Shown piece by piece: positions 14,863 to 21,605 of a stretch of DNA of 26,286 bases. How positions within the stretch are numbered: the first letter of the stretch is position 1; every line of letters begins with the position of its first letter. The stretch is taken from NCBI GenBank assembly GCA_938046115.1, contig CALIXX010000008.1:1-26286 (forward strand), written 5' to 3'. This DNA is from an uncultured Candidatus Saccharibacteria bacterium (GTDB lineage Bacteria > Patescibacteriota > Saccharimonadia > Saccharimonadales > Saccharimonadaceae). The position numbers were made by a program, and so were the translations under genes. The notes below the pieces were generated by a model. The model was not told the origin of the DNA, searched no databases, and saw only the letters and a list, made by a program, of their open reading frames with translations.

Positions 14863-16530
14863 TTATTTTGTGCCAGCAAGGTAGATTTCTTGCACCTGGG
14901 CATCACTTAGAGCGGTGGTGTGGACAGCCCCAAACTGCATCATACCAGTGAAGAATGTATTAGTGCTGTTGATGGGTGTGCCATCGCCATTGCGCCACTC
15001 GCTAAAGCGCCCACAGCCAAACTTCCAGTAGCCGCGGAAGTTTTGGGCCTGCGTGACGCTTGGGTCGTGAGCAACCAGTGCGCCATCGGCATAGAGCCGC
15101 ATACCTTGTGGTGAGAGTGAGGCTGCGACATGGTGCCACTTGCCATCGGCGTAGTTTTTGCCGGCTGGTGAGAAGATTGAGCGCGTGGCATTGGGCCACA
15201 CCGCAAAGGCAATGCGCCCTTGCTTGTCGAGAAAGAGGACGCGGTCTAAGCTTGGGTCCGCACCATTGTCTGGTGTACTAGCAAAGCCGGCGATGCGCCC
15301 ATTATTGAGCCCGTATTGATTGGTATTGAACCAGACAGAGAGGGTAAAAGGGTTGGGGTTATCGACCAGTGTGGGGTAGGCAAGGCAGGTATCTTTGAAG
15401 AGGGTGCTGCGCACACGGTCGCGCCGGCAGGCATATGATTGTGAACCATGAGCAGCGGCCGTGCGCGTGAGCCAGGTACCCTTATTGTTATTACCAGATA
15501 GGTCGCGCTCGGTGGTGCCGGTATCGAAGAATGTCATGCCATAGATGAAGAGCGCCTGCGAGGGGGCAGTGAGCTTGGTGGCATCAGCGCAGTTATAGAG
15601 CACGGGGCGCGCAGTATTAGCACTGTTGCGGATCGTACCGGAAAACGCCCCGCTTGTTAGATAAAAGTTATGAAAGATAATGAAGCATATCCCCACCAGG
15701 GTAATAATCGCTGCGACGATGACAGAAGTGATGGGCAATGGTTGCGGTGAGCTATCGACTGGAGTGGGCCGAGATAGCTGGCGAAGGCCGTAGAGCATGA
15801 GGCCAAAGGGGATAAGACAAATGAGCATAATGCATAGGATAACCCATACCGTGTAATGAATCGTTGGTGTGAAGAAATACTGCCCGTGGCTGTTTTGTAC
15901 TGAGACAGTAATGGTGGCATCTTGGCCGGGGTAGAGCACCGTACCGACTGCGTCAATCGGGAAGACGCCAGTGTTGACGATGTGCATAGTGGCACCTTCG
16001 TTGGACGGCAAAACACTGAGCACACTAAAGTTGATCCATGGATGAAACCACAGCGACACAGCGCAGAGCACTAGTGTCATGCCAATAATCCGATAATACC
16101 AGCGCCATGTTGGGCGAGCTCGGCGGGTGGCTAGATGAATGATGAGCCAGCCAATCACTACCCATGGCACCATCAGCCATACCCAGCCAAGCCAAGGGTT
16201 GATGAAAATTGCTTTGCCAATAATGGCGCTGTGCTCAATAGGAAGCGGATCGGCCGCGTGGTTGAGGTCGCCCTTGGTGAGGATACGCTGGTTGGTGATA
16301 GACTGAATTCGATGGGTGTACGTCCGGCCGTGACGCTGAAAGGTAATGATATCGCCGGGGTGATAGTCGCTAGCTGGCTGGGTGATAACGAGCGAGCCAA
16401 CTGGTGCGGCAGTGGCCATGCTCGGCGTTGTGACGAAAAAAATACGCATGCCAAGCACTATCATCACGGCAACGAAGCCTCCAAGACAGAGGCTCAGGAT
16501 GGTGATGATAATCATTCGTTGCCGCGGCAT
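14863..16530 (-). CDS. SipW-type signal peptidase I fused to a LamG-like domain through an internal signal-like segment
   Basis: A 555-residue membrane protein. The first part is an archaeal/SipW-type signal peptidase: helix about 7-30, catalytic Ser 37 (TTPSMAT), APVGSLV, GDIITFQ, THRI with His 73, TKGDLNHAAD with Asp 88/94, and a second helix (108-133). This family uses a Ser-His-Asp site rather than the Ser-Lys of LepB. Helices at 148-162, 226-250 and 268-291 follow, with Arg-rich loops at 134-147 and 251-267 that fit the cytoplasm. The last helix ends in GAFSGTIRNSANTA, resembling the junction in SipW substrates (the neighbour has GFAASIQNTINSAST). It leads to a LamG-like beta-sandwich (about 312-553: DLSGNNNKGTW, TLSVWFNT, GKWHHVAAS, MRLYADGALV) with Cys 314, 368, 382 and 506. 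The LamG domain would lie outside and might be released by the peptidase itself. It follows the TasA-like gene by 24 bases; the Shine-Dalgarno sequence is weak. Confidence 0.85.
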   Translation of the reverse strand: MPRQRMIIITILSLCLGGFVAVMIVLGMRIFFVTTPSMATAAPVGSLVITQPASDYHPGDIITFQRHGRTYTHRIQSITNQRILTKGDLNHAADPLPIEHSAIIGKAIFINPWLGWVWLMVPWVVIGWLIIHLATRRARPTWRWYYRIIGMTLVLCAVSLWFHPWINFSVLSVLPSNEGATMHIVNTGVFPIDAVGTVLYPGQDATITVSVQNSHGQYFFTPTIHYTVWVILCIMLICLIPFGLMLYGLRQLSRPTPVDSSPQPLPITSVIVAAIITLVGICFIIFHNFYLTSGAFSGTIRNSANTARPVLYNCADATKLTAPSQALFIYGMTFFDTGTTERDLSGNNNKGTWLTRTAAAHGSQSYACRRDRVRSTLFKDTCLAYPTLVDNPNPFTLSVWFNTNQYGLNNGRIAGFASTPDNGADPSLDRVLFLDKQGRIAFAVWPNATRSIFSPAGKNYADGKWHHVAASLSPQGMRLYADGALVAHDPSVTQAQNFRGYWKFGCGRFSEWRNGDGTPINSTNTFFTGMMQFGAVHTTALSDAQVQEIYLAGTK

Positions 16531-16554
16531 GCGTATCGTCCTACTCCAGAGGAA

Positions 16555-17208
16555 TTACGCGCCAAATGTCCACGTCAGTGGTTGCGAGACCTGCAAACCT
16601 TGGTAGGTTGGGCCGGCGCTAGCGTCAAGCGACACCTCAAAGGTGATCGGCACACTCTCGCCAGCGTCAATGGTTGCTTTGCTGAGCTTGGCGAGGAGGT
16701 CGATAGCGCCGCCTGCTTGCAATTGTGTAGCAGTACCCGTAAAGAGTGTGCTGCTGCCTGATTTGATAGCTACCTTGACTTTGCTACACAAGTCTGTTGC
16801 CGAACCCGCCATTGAAGCACCGGCGACCGACGATTGGCTACATGTGCCAGGGTTGAGGCTGAAGGATGTTGCGGCTACGCTTCCGGTGTTTTGCAGGGTA
16901 ATGTTGGTTGTTTGGGCTGGCCCACCAGCAACGAGTGGTGTGCTTGTGCCACCATACTTGTTAATGGTGGAGCAGGTGGCCGAGTTCGTCGTTGCACCAG
17001 CGCCATCTGTGCTGTTGCAGGTGTAGGTGCCCGATGTTTCCTTCATGGTGAGTGTACCGGTTGAGGCACTGTTGATGGTGTTTTGGATGCTTGCCGCAAA
17101 GCCTGCGAAGGTTGGTGTAAAGGTAAAGGCGACGAGCAGTGCACCCACAATCCCCGTTGAGATAAGGCCAATCCGTTTTTTGCCCTGGCCAGTTTGAGTT
17201 GCAATCAT
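16555..17208 (-). CDS. TasA/camelysin-like secreted protein with SipW-type signal peptide
   Basis: A 217-residue secreted protein. After MIATQTGQGKKR comes a hydrophobic stretch (IGLISTGIVGALLVAFTF), then TFAGFAASIQNTINSASTG and TLTMKE. This matches the pattern at the processing site of SipW substrates such as TasA and camelysin: a small-residue/Phe site, an Asn-rich segment, then TGTL. The mature part is a Ser/Thr/Gly-rich beta domain with four Cys and a C-terminal VPITFEVSLDASAG ... LTWTFGA segment, as in TasA-like sandwiches. GGGGGA six bases upstream is the ribosome binding site, and the promoter at 17240-17268 excludes a longer N-terminus. It is first in an operon with the signal peptidase, its probable processing enzyme. 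It could build a fibre or coat, as TasA does in Bacillus; that is inference from the family. Confidence 0.8.
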   Translation of the reverse strand: MIATQTGQGKKRIGLISTGIVGALLVAFTFTPTFAGFAASIQNTINSASTGTLTMKETSGTYTCNSTDGAGATTNSATCSTINKYGGTSTPLVAGGPAQTTNITLQNTGSVAATSFSLNPGTCSQSSVAGASMAGSATDLCSKVKVAIKSGSSTLFTGTATQLQAGGAIDLLAKLSKATIDAGESVPITFEVSLDASAGPTYQGLQVSQPLTWTFGA

Positions 17209-17239
17209 AAAAATCCCCCTTATGGTTATATTAGCTATC

Positions 17240-17268
17240 AGTGTATCAGAAGCATGAGCGTTATACAA
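17240..17268 (-). promoter_or_regulatory. Promoter of the TasA-like/signal peptidase operon
   Basis: On the minus strand TTGTAT (17263-17268), 17-base spacer, TACACT (17240-17245). This gives a leader of about 26 bases ending in AAGGGGGATTTTT before the ATG. Confidence 0.6.
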
Positions 17269-17581
17269 GAGAGTCGTTGCCGGATATATAAAGTGAATGC
17301 ACGACGATTGCTGGCAAGAGCCTCGTGAAGTAGTAATAAATTTTCTCCTCTATTTATGACAGGGGCAGCGAGAGAAAGGTTACTGTGGCAGATATTTCTT
17401 ATATAGATATATCGTGTATGTACCTCTGTTTTTACTATAGACCAGTGCGAGAAAGCTGGTTACTATACGCTGTATTACCAGCCTGGCTGCACAGCCGTTC
17501 CCAAACCTGCTATAATAGAATATGAGTAGAAAGTAAAGAGGCGTTATCATCCAGGATAGCGCGAGCGGAGGTCGGAGCGAT
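17269..17581. promoter_or_regulatory. Divergent regulatory region between the TasA-like operon and the TetR gene
   Basis: With 17209-17268 this makes a 373-base gene-free stretch. The TetR promoter is TATAAT at 17511-17516 with a weak TGCACA at 17488-17493 (17-base spacer), giving a leader of about 60 bases. Upstream are two similar blocks, GCGAGAGAAAGGTTACT (17368-17384) and GCGAGAAAGCTGGTTACT (17447-17464). Alternating ACCAG/CTGGT/ACCAG half-sites lie at 17441, 17456 and 17477, a plausible operator for the TetR protein. A five-codon reading frame (MSRK plus stop, 17522-17536) begins right at the predicted transcript start. GGAGG at 17567-17571 and a nearer GGAG at 17574-17577 precede the TetR ATG. 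Confidence 0.5.
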
Positions 17582-18154
17582 ATGGCAATCAGTCAGGCGA
17601 AACTAATTCAGGCAGCGCGGCGGGTCTTTGCCCAGGATGGCTACAAGGCAGCATCGATTGTGGAGATTGCTCAGGTGGCAGGTATTGCGGTTGGCGGCGT
17701 GTATTTGCTCTATCCGTCTAAATTAGAGCTCTTCCTTGCAGTGTATCGTGCGGAGGACGAAAAGACGAAGAACCGGATTGTTGGACGGATCGATTGGTCG
17801 CAGCCGCGGGCGGCTTTTGCAGCCTATCTGCGCGCCACAACGCAAGCAACGCGGCGTAATAAAATCCTCGCCGAGTGGCAGAGTGATGTGCCTGGCGAGC
17901 AGGTGCGCCAAGCCTACCATGATGATGCGAAGCAAGCAGGAGCGGGCAATAGCCTAGCGCTGCGTGGCGAATTCTTCGCCGAGCAGGTGCAGCAGTGGCG
18001 GCGCGATGGCGTACTACGGCCAGGCGCGACCGACCAGATAATCAGCGAGCTCTTTACGGCAGTGGCAGCGATTGACACACTGGAGGGTATCGCACCAAAG
18101 ACGATGAAGTTTATGGTTGATGCGGTGCTTGAGCAGCTGTTTGTCAGTGAATAG
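17582..18154 (+). CDS. TetR/AcrR family transcriptional regulator
   Basis: A 190-residue regulator. Residues about 6-52 form the TetR-type helix-turn-helix: LIQAARRVFAQDGYKAASIV, IAQVAGIAVGGVY, then LYPSKLELF. The C-terminal helical domain (about 55-190) is the ligand-binding and dimer part, with no recognisable ligand class. Shine-Dalgarno sequences precede the ATG. It is transcribed away from the TasA-like/signal peptidase operon, an arrangement in which TetR proteins often control the divergent genes and themselves. Inverted-repeat half-sites near its promoter support autoregulation. It might instead act on corA downstream, but corA has its own consensus promoter. Confidence 0.92.
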   Translation: MAISQAKLIQAARRVFAQDGYKAASIVEIAQVAGIAVGGVYLLYPSKLELFLAVYRAEDEKTKNRIVGRIDWSQPRAAFAAYLRATTQATRRNKILAEWQSDVPGEQVRQAYHDDAKQAGAGNSLALRGEFFAEQVQQWRRDGVLRPGATDQIISELFTAVAAIDTLEGIAPKTMKFMVDAVLEQLFVSE

Positions 18155-18220
18155 TCGTCGCCATACGTCGCTATAAAATAATGAACGATGCAAAACGCAG
18201 AAGCAAATCTGTCGTATTAT

Positions 18221-18249
18221 TTGCAATTATCACCGCTTCATCGTATACT
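18221..18249 (+). promoter_or_regulatory. corA promoter (near-leaderless)
   Basis: TTGCAA (18221-18226), 17-base spacer, TATACT (18244-18249). The hexamer ends 10 bases before the ATG at 18260, leaving a leader of about 4 bases. It lies downstream of an earlier in-frame ATG at 18188, which is therefore unlikely to be used. Confidence 0.7.
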
Positions 18250-18259
18250 TATCACTAGT

Positions 18260-19174
18260 ATGTTGCAATATCTTCGTTCGAGTGAGGCAGATCAGACGAT
18301 TACGCCGCGCGATACGCTGCGGGTTGGGTCGTGGCTACGCTGTGAGAAGCCCAGTAGTGAGGAGATCGACAAGCTCCTGGCGCTTGGTATGGACGAAAAT
18401 ATCATCAAAGATGCGCTGGACCCACACGAGGTGCCGCGGGTTGATTTTGAGGATGAGTGGACGTATTTGATTGCTCGCTTGCCTGATACGGACGATGATT
18501 TTAATGACTTTACGACGCCGATATTGTTTGGTATTCACAAAAACTACGTGGTGACGCTCTCGCGTGATAGCCTGGGCCGGCTCTGGCAACCTTTTGTTGA
18601 CAAAACGCGGATGAATACGGCGCGGCGGATTGAGCTCGTGGTGGCAATGATCGAGGCGGTGTCGCTGCAGTACCAGCGACGAGTGGCAACGATCAACCGG
18701 CAGATGCGGGCAGCAACAGATGATCTCCATACGCTGCGGGCGCGCGATATCGTGACGCTCACCGAGTATGAACGCAAGCTCAACGACTACCTCAACGCGC
18801 TGGTACCAATGAACTGGGCGATTGAGCGCTTGATGGCAAACCGTAGCCTCCGCCTCAAGGAGGACGATAAGGATGATGTGGAGGATATCTCGATTGATTT
18901 GGAGCAGGTGATTGCGCGTTGTAAGTCGCTTTTGCGCACCATCACTAATGTGCGTGATAGCTACCGCGCTGTGATGGACACGCGCCTGAATGAGACGATT
19001 CGCTTACTAACGGTGATCACGGTGGCATTGACTATCCCAACGATGATTGCTGGGCTTTATGGCATGAATGTGCCTGTGCCAGGGGCGGATGACCCAACGA
19101 TGTTTTGGAAGATTACCACCGTGAGTGTGATAGCTGCCATGGCAACCGGGTATTATTTCTTACGCCGGCGGTAG
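18260..19174 (+). CDS. corA: CorA family magnesium/divalent cation channel
   Basis: A 304-residue CorA-type channel that imports Mg2+ (or Co2+/Ni2+) down the membrane potential as a pentamer. It has a soluble N-terminal funnel domain, a long helical stalk (about 130-255) and two C-terminal membrane helices. The signature YGMN (Gly 268, Met 269, Asn 270) ends the first helix, and the protein finishes with the basic FLRRR. Length matches the family only when translation starts at 18260; a frame extension to 18188 would add 24 atypical residues and would start upstream of the promoter. It is transcribed alone, and its stop is only 3 bases from the stop of the convergent DsbA-like gene. Confidence 0.94.
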   Translation: MLQYLRSSEADQTITPRDTLRVGSWLRCEKPSSEEIDKLLALGMDENIIKDALDPHEVPRVDFEDEWTYLIARLPDTDDDFNDFTTPILFGIHKNYVVTLSRDSLGRLWQPFVDKTRMNTARRIELVVAMIEAVSLQYQRRVATINRQMRAATDDLHTLRARDIVTLTEYERKLNDYLNALVPMNWAIERLMANRSLRLKEDDKDDVEDISIDLEQVIARCKSLLRTITNVRDSYRAVMDTRLNETIRLLTVITVALTIPTMIAGLYGMNVPVPGADDPTMFWKITTVSVIAAMATGYYFLRRR

Positions 19175-19177
19175 GGG

Positions 19178-19888
19178 TTATTGCACCCCACCTGCCTTGA
19201 GTAATGTCTTCAGTCCGTGTTCGCCGCCACCAAAGCCGCTGGTGGTGTAGTCATTAACGATCATGTAGGGGAGGCCAGTGACACCGAGCTTGAGAGCGCG
19301 GCTGGTGTTTGTAGCGATGTCGTCTTTGTGTTTCTCGTTTGTCACGCAGTCGCGGAAGGTCTCGACGTTGAGCCTAGTAGCTTCGGCCGATGTTTCAAAA
19401 TAGCTGACGGGGAGGAGTGGAATTTCTTTGGGCACGGCAACGCCTTTGACGCCAATGCCTTTGTCGAAGTAGTCAGCTTTGATGCGGGGCACAATGTGGT
19501 GTGTGTATTCCCAATATTTATGCTGGTCGGCAGCGCAAAATGCTGCCTCGGCACCACGTTCGGTGTTGGGCACGATATCTTTGAGAACGGCAACAATCCG
19601 GTGCTCGTAGCGCAGTTTGCCCGACTTGATATACTGCTGGAAGTCTGCAGTGTTCGTGGCAGCCTCGACCTGCGCACAAAATGAGCAGAAATAGTCGGTG
19701 TAGTCGACGAAGACATTGGGCGCAGTGTGGCTACCCTGCGACATGGCGCTGTGCCAGGGCTCGCCTTTGCCAATGTGCTTATTGGGTGGGCGGTTGATGA
19801 GATTGTAGGCGAAGAGGCTGATGATTGTGACGACGACAATCCCAAGCATGATATGGATCAAGCTAACCCCTGTTTGTTGTGACTGCAT
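19178..19888 (-). CDS. Membrane-anchored DsbA-like thiol oxidoreductase
   Basis: A 236-residue extracytoplasmic thioredoxin-fold protein of the DsbA/Thioredoxin_4 group. An N-terminal helix (about residues 10-31) anchors it. The active site is YFCSFCAQVE (Cys 68 and Cys 71), and the cis-Pro loop is VTGLPYMIVN (Pro 207). Two further Cys occur at 118 and 181. It should introduce or shuffle disulfides in exported proteins; candidates in this window are the Cys-containing TasA-like, LamG and 190-residue proteins. GGAGGAG lies four bases upstream of the ATG. The start overlaps the end of the membrane protein gene before it by 26 bases, so the two are translationally coupled and probably act together. 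Confidence 0.88.
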   Translation of the reverse strand: MQSQQTGVSLIHIMLGIVVVTIISLFAYNLINRPPNKHIGKGEPWHSAMSQGSHTAPNVFVDYTDYFCSFCAQVEAATNTADFQQYIKSGKLRYEHRIVAVLKDIVPNTERGAEAAFCAADQHKYWEYTHHIVPRIKADYFDKGIGVKGVAVPKEIPLLPVSYFETSAEATRLNVETFRDCVTNEKHKDDIATNTSRALKLGVTGLPYMIVNDYTTSGFGGGEHGLKTLLKAGGVQ

Positions 19889-20486
19889 GATGCTCCTCCT
19901 GCTGAGCTAATGTTATGTAGATGGCGGCAATCTGGCCTGATCGATAGAGCGAAAAAAGGCTGAGCCCAAGGGCGATGATAAGCACAATGGTGCTGGCAAC
20001 CGTCGCGGCCGAAGCGGCGGCTGCTCCCGAGAAAAATACTGCCACGATGGGGAGGATGAGTGATGTACCACAGGGTACGCAGCCCAGACCAATTGCCGCC
20101 GCGACGGAAGCAATACCGCTGAGGCCGAGCTGCTGGGTGGTTTGCTGGTTGCGCTTATTGTGCCGGGCGGTGAAGATAATAAGCGTGAGCGATATCCCTT
20201 GCAGCACTGAGACAAGCACAAGCAGTGCACCCGTCAGCGATGTCGCGGCCTGCCGAGCAATCTCCGCGAACATCGTCCCAATGACGCCAAGTTTATCGAT
20301 AAGCGGCAGACGAGACATAAGCAGCGCGCCGTAGAATTCACCATTAGTTAAGAGAAAAATCAACCAGGCAAAGCCCAGTGCACCAACTAGCGCACTCGCC
20401 GCATAGCGCGGCCTGCGCAGCACTTGGATGATACCACTCAGCGCAGTAGGAATGTTATGGTGTAGCGAAGCAAGGTGATGTTTCAT
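19863..20486 (-). CDS. Multi-helix membrane protein with intramembrane CVPC motif, probable DsbA partner
   Basis: A 207-residue protein with about four or five hydrophobic helices (near 31-48, 84-106, 122-150, 155-182). Its only cysteines are in LGCVPCGTS (Cys 136 and Cys 139), at the start of a hydrophobic segment. A CxxC at the membrane next to a DsbA-like gene suggests electron transfer, the role played by DsbB, VKOR or CcdA/DsbD elsewhere. However, it lacks the four conserved Cys of DsbB/VKOR and is not an obvious CcdA. Small membrane proteins with GCxxCG motifs are known, but I cannot name a characterised family. The start is supported by an extended -10 (TGGTATAAT) ten bases upstream. 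It is first in a two-gene operon. Confidence 0.8.
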   Translation of the reverse strand: MKHHLASLHHNIPTALSGIIQVLRRPRYAASALVGALGFAWLIFLLTNGEFYGALLMSRLPLIDKLGVIGTMFAEIARQAATSLTGALLVLVSVLQGISLTLIIFTARHNKRNQQTTQQLGLSGIASVAAAIGLGCVPCGTSLILPIVAVFFSGAAAASAATVASTIVLIIALGLSLFSLYRSGQIAAIYITLAQQEEHHAVTTNRG

Positions 20487-20496
20487 TAGTGTCTTT

Positions 20497-20505
20497 ATTA
20501 TACCA
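20497..20505 (-). promoter_or_regulatory. Extended -10 promoter of the CVPC/DsbA-like operon
   Basis: On the minus strand TGGTATAAT, with the hexamer ending 10 bases before the ATG at 20486; the leader would be about 3-4 bases. No clear -35 is seen. Confidence 0.6.
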
Positions 20506-20543
20506 CTGAGCGCTGCAACTTTCTGTGGTTATTCTACTAATGA

Positions 20544-21176
20544 CTACTCTGTGACGCCATAGCCAAGTAGGCCAGTATAGTTGCGCTGCTGATTGGCAAA
20601 GACGCGTATCTTGTTATTCTCATTGCCGCCAACAGTGGTGAGTATGCCATCATCATTGCGCAGGACAATGTGCGTATGGTCGCCAAAGACGGGCGAAGCG
20701 CGGTAGATTGCTACGTCGCCAGGGCGGGGCTGGTAGCCGCTATCGGCTGGTTTGAAGCGGCCTACTGACTCGTAATACTCACGCAGCGTGAAGGTGCCTG
20801 GGATGCGCCAGCTACCAGTGTGTGGGTTCTTGAGCGGCGCACCAGCTTGCTGCATCGTCCAGCTGACGAAGTCGGCACACCATGCTTCGTGCGCTCCTTG
20901 GCTATATTTTGTACCAGCAGGCTGAGCGGCAAACTCTGCTTGGGTAAGCTGGATGACCTTGCGGCGAGTAGGGCTGAGGGCTTGCATGTTGACCTCAGGA
21001 AACTGAGCTAGCCCTGGCGAACGATCGAGCGTGGCCACATGCGACGTACCTTGGAGCTTGTAAAGAATCTTGCGCCAGCCAATCGCTGTGCCAACAATAC
21101 CGCCAATAACGATAAGGAGGGCAAGGCAGATGGTGATAATGGTTGCTCGGTGGCTAAGAGGGAATAATCGTTTCAT
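20544..21176 (-). CDS. Membrane-anchored CHAP-domain peptidoglycan amidase/peptidase
   Basis: A 210-residue cell-wall hydrolase candidate. An N-terminal basic segment and one helix (about residues 11-33) are followed by an external CHAP domain. Catalytic Cys 100 lies in AHEAWCADFVSW, His 169 in FGDHTHIVLR, with a GGNENNKI polar segment after it. RPGDVAIYR is a typical CHAP core strand. Such enzymes cleave peptide or amide bonds in peptidoglycan. The start at 21176 is chosen because TATACT ends six bases upstream; the longer frame to 21383 adds an unrelated hydrophilic stretch and overlaps the neighbouring gene. It could remodel the cell's own septum or act on the host wall. Confidence 0.88.
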   Translation of the reverse strand: MKRLFPLSHRATIITICLALLIVIGGIVGTAIGWRKILYKLQGTSHVATLDRSPGLAQFPEVNMQALSPTRRKVIQLTQAEFAAQPAGTKYSQGAHEAWCADFVSWTMQQAGAPLKNPHTGSWRIPGTFTLREYYESVGRFKPADSGYQPRPGDVAIYRASPVFGDHTHIVLRNDDGILTTVGGNENNKIRVFANQQRNYTGLLGYGVTE

Positions 21177-21182
21177 ACGTAT

Positions 21183-21188
21183 AGTATA
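21183..21188 (-). promoter_or_regulatory. -10 element of the CHAP protein gene (leaderless)
   Basis: TATACT on the minus strand ends 6 bases before the ATG at 21176. The -35 region is poor, so the call rests on the -10 and its position. Confidence 0.45.
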
Positions 21189-21267
21189 CACCGCATGGTG
21201 ATGAGATGCTTGTTGGTTAGTTGCTGTTTGGATGGCAGGAGAGGTGTTTTGGGCTGTGAGTGAGGAT

Positions 21268-21516
21268 TTATTTTGTTGAATAGCCGCATACCATAGCTGC
21301 AAAATTGCCAAGTGCCTTGCCGACATCCTTCCATTGGCGACACTGAAATAGGTCGTGTGCGGTAATGAGCAGCGCTGCACCAATGATAATAAGTAGCATA
21401 GCTAAGGTATACCCTGCGAGAGATGACTGACTGATGAATAGCTGCAGCGCATAGTACCCTGCCGCAAGCGCGAGACCAAAGATGATGAGACTGAGGAGCT
21501 TGAAGAGGTAATGCAT
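21268..21516 (-). CDS. Small membrane protein with two helices
   Basis: An 82-residue protein of unknown function starting MHYLFKLLSLIIFGLALAAG. Two hydrophobic helices (about residues 3-25 and 31-52) are followed by a short hydrophilic tail with LFQCRQWKDVGKALGNFAAM. The start at 21516 is fixed by a near-perfect promoter (TTGACA, 17 bases, CATAAT) whose -10 ends 9 bases upstream; a longer frame to 21576 would run through that promoter. It is divergent from the 548-residue protein gene, the promoters lying back to back. No family is recognised. Confidence 0.72.
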   Translation of the reverse strand: MHYLFKLLSLIIFGLALAAGYYALQLFISQSSLAGYTLAMLLIIIGAALLITAHDLFQCRQWKDVGKALGNFAAMVCGYSTK

Positions 21517-21525
21517 GGTGGTTTG

Positions 21526-21554
21526 ATTATGGTACGATAGCAAAAATATGTCAA
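21526..21554 (-). promoter_or_regulatory. Promoter of the 82-residue membrane protein
   Basis: On the minus strand TTGACA (21549-21554), 17-base spacer, CATAAT (21526-21531). The -10 ends 9 bases before the ATG. Confidence 0.72.
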
Positions 21555-21569
21555 CGACAGATGCAGCAT

Positions 21570-21598
21570 TTGACATGATAATAGTATCGCTCTATAGT
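21570..21598 (+). promoter_or_regulatory. Promoter of the 548-residue protein (leaderless)
   Basis: TTGACA (21570-21575), 17-base spacer, TATAGT (21593-21598). The -10 ends 7 bases before the ATG at 21606. The -35 elements of this and the divergent promoter are only 15 bases apart, so both could be controlled together. Confidence 0.74.
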
Positions 21599-21605
21599 TA
21601 TGCAT

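Noticed and set aside
16135..16761. 208-codon plus-strand frame over the signal peptidase/TasA-like operon
   Set aside because: It is antisense to two genes with clear motifs and signal sequences.
17209..17268. N-terminal extension of the TasA-like protein from TTG at 17268
   Set aside because: This TTG is part of the -35 element; MIATQTG with GGGGGA upstream is the better start.
18188..18259. Upstream ATG extending corA
   Set aside because: The consensus promoter lies inside this extension, and the added residues are not part of the CorA family.
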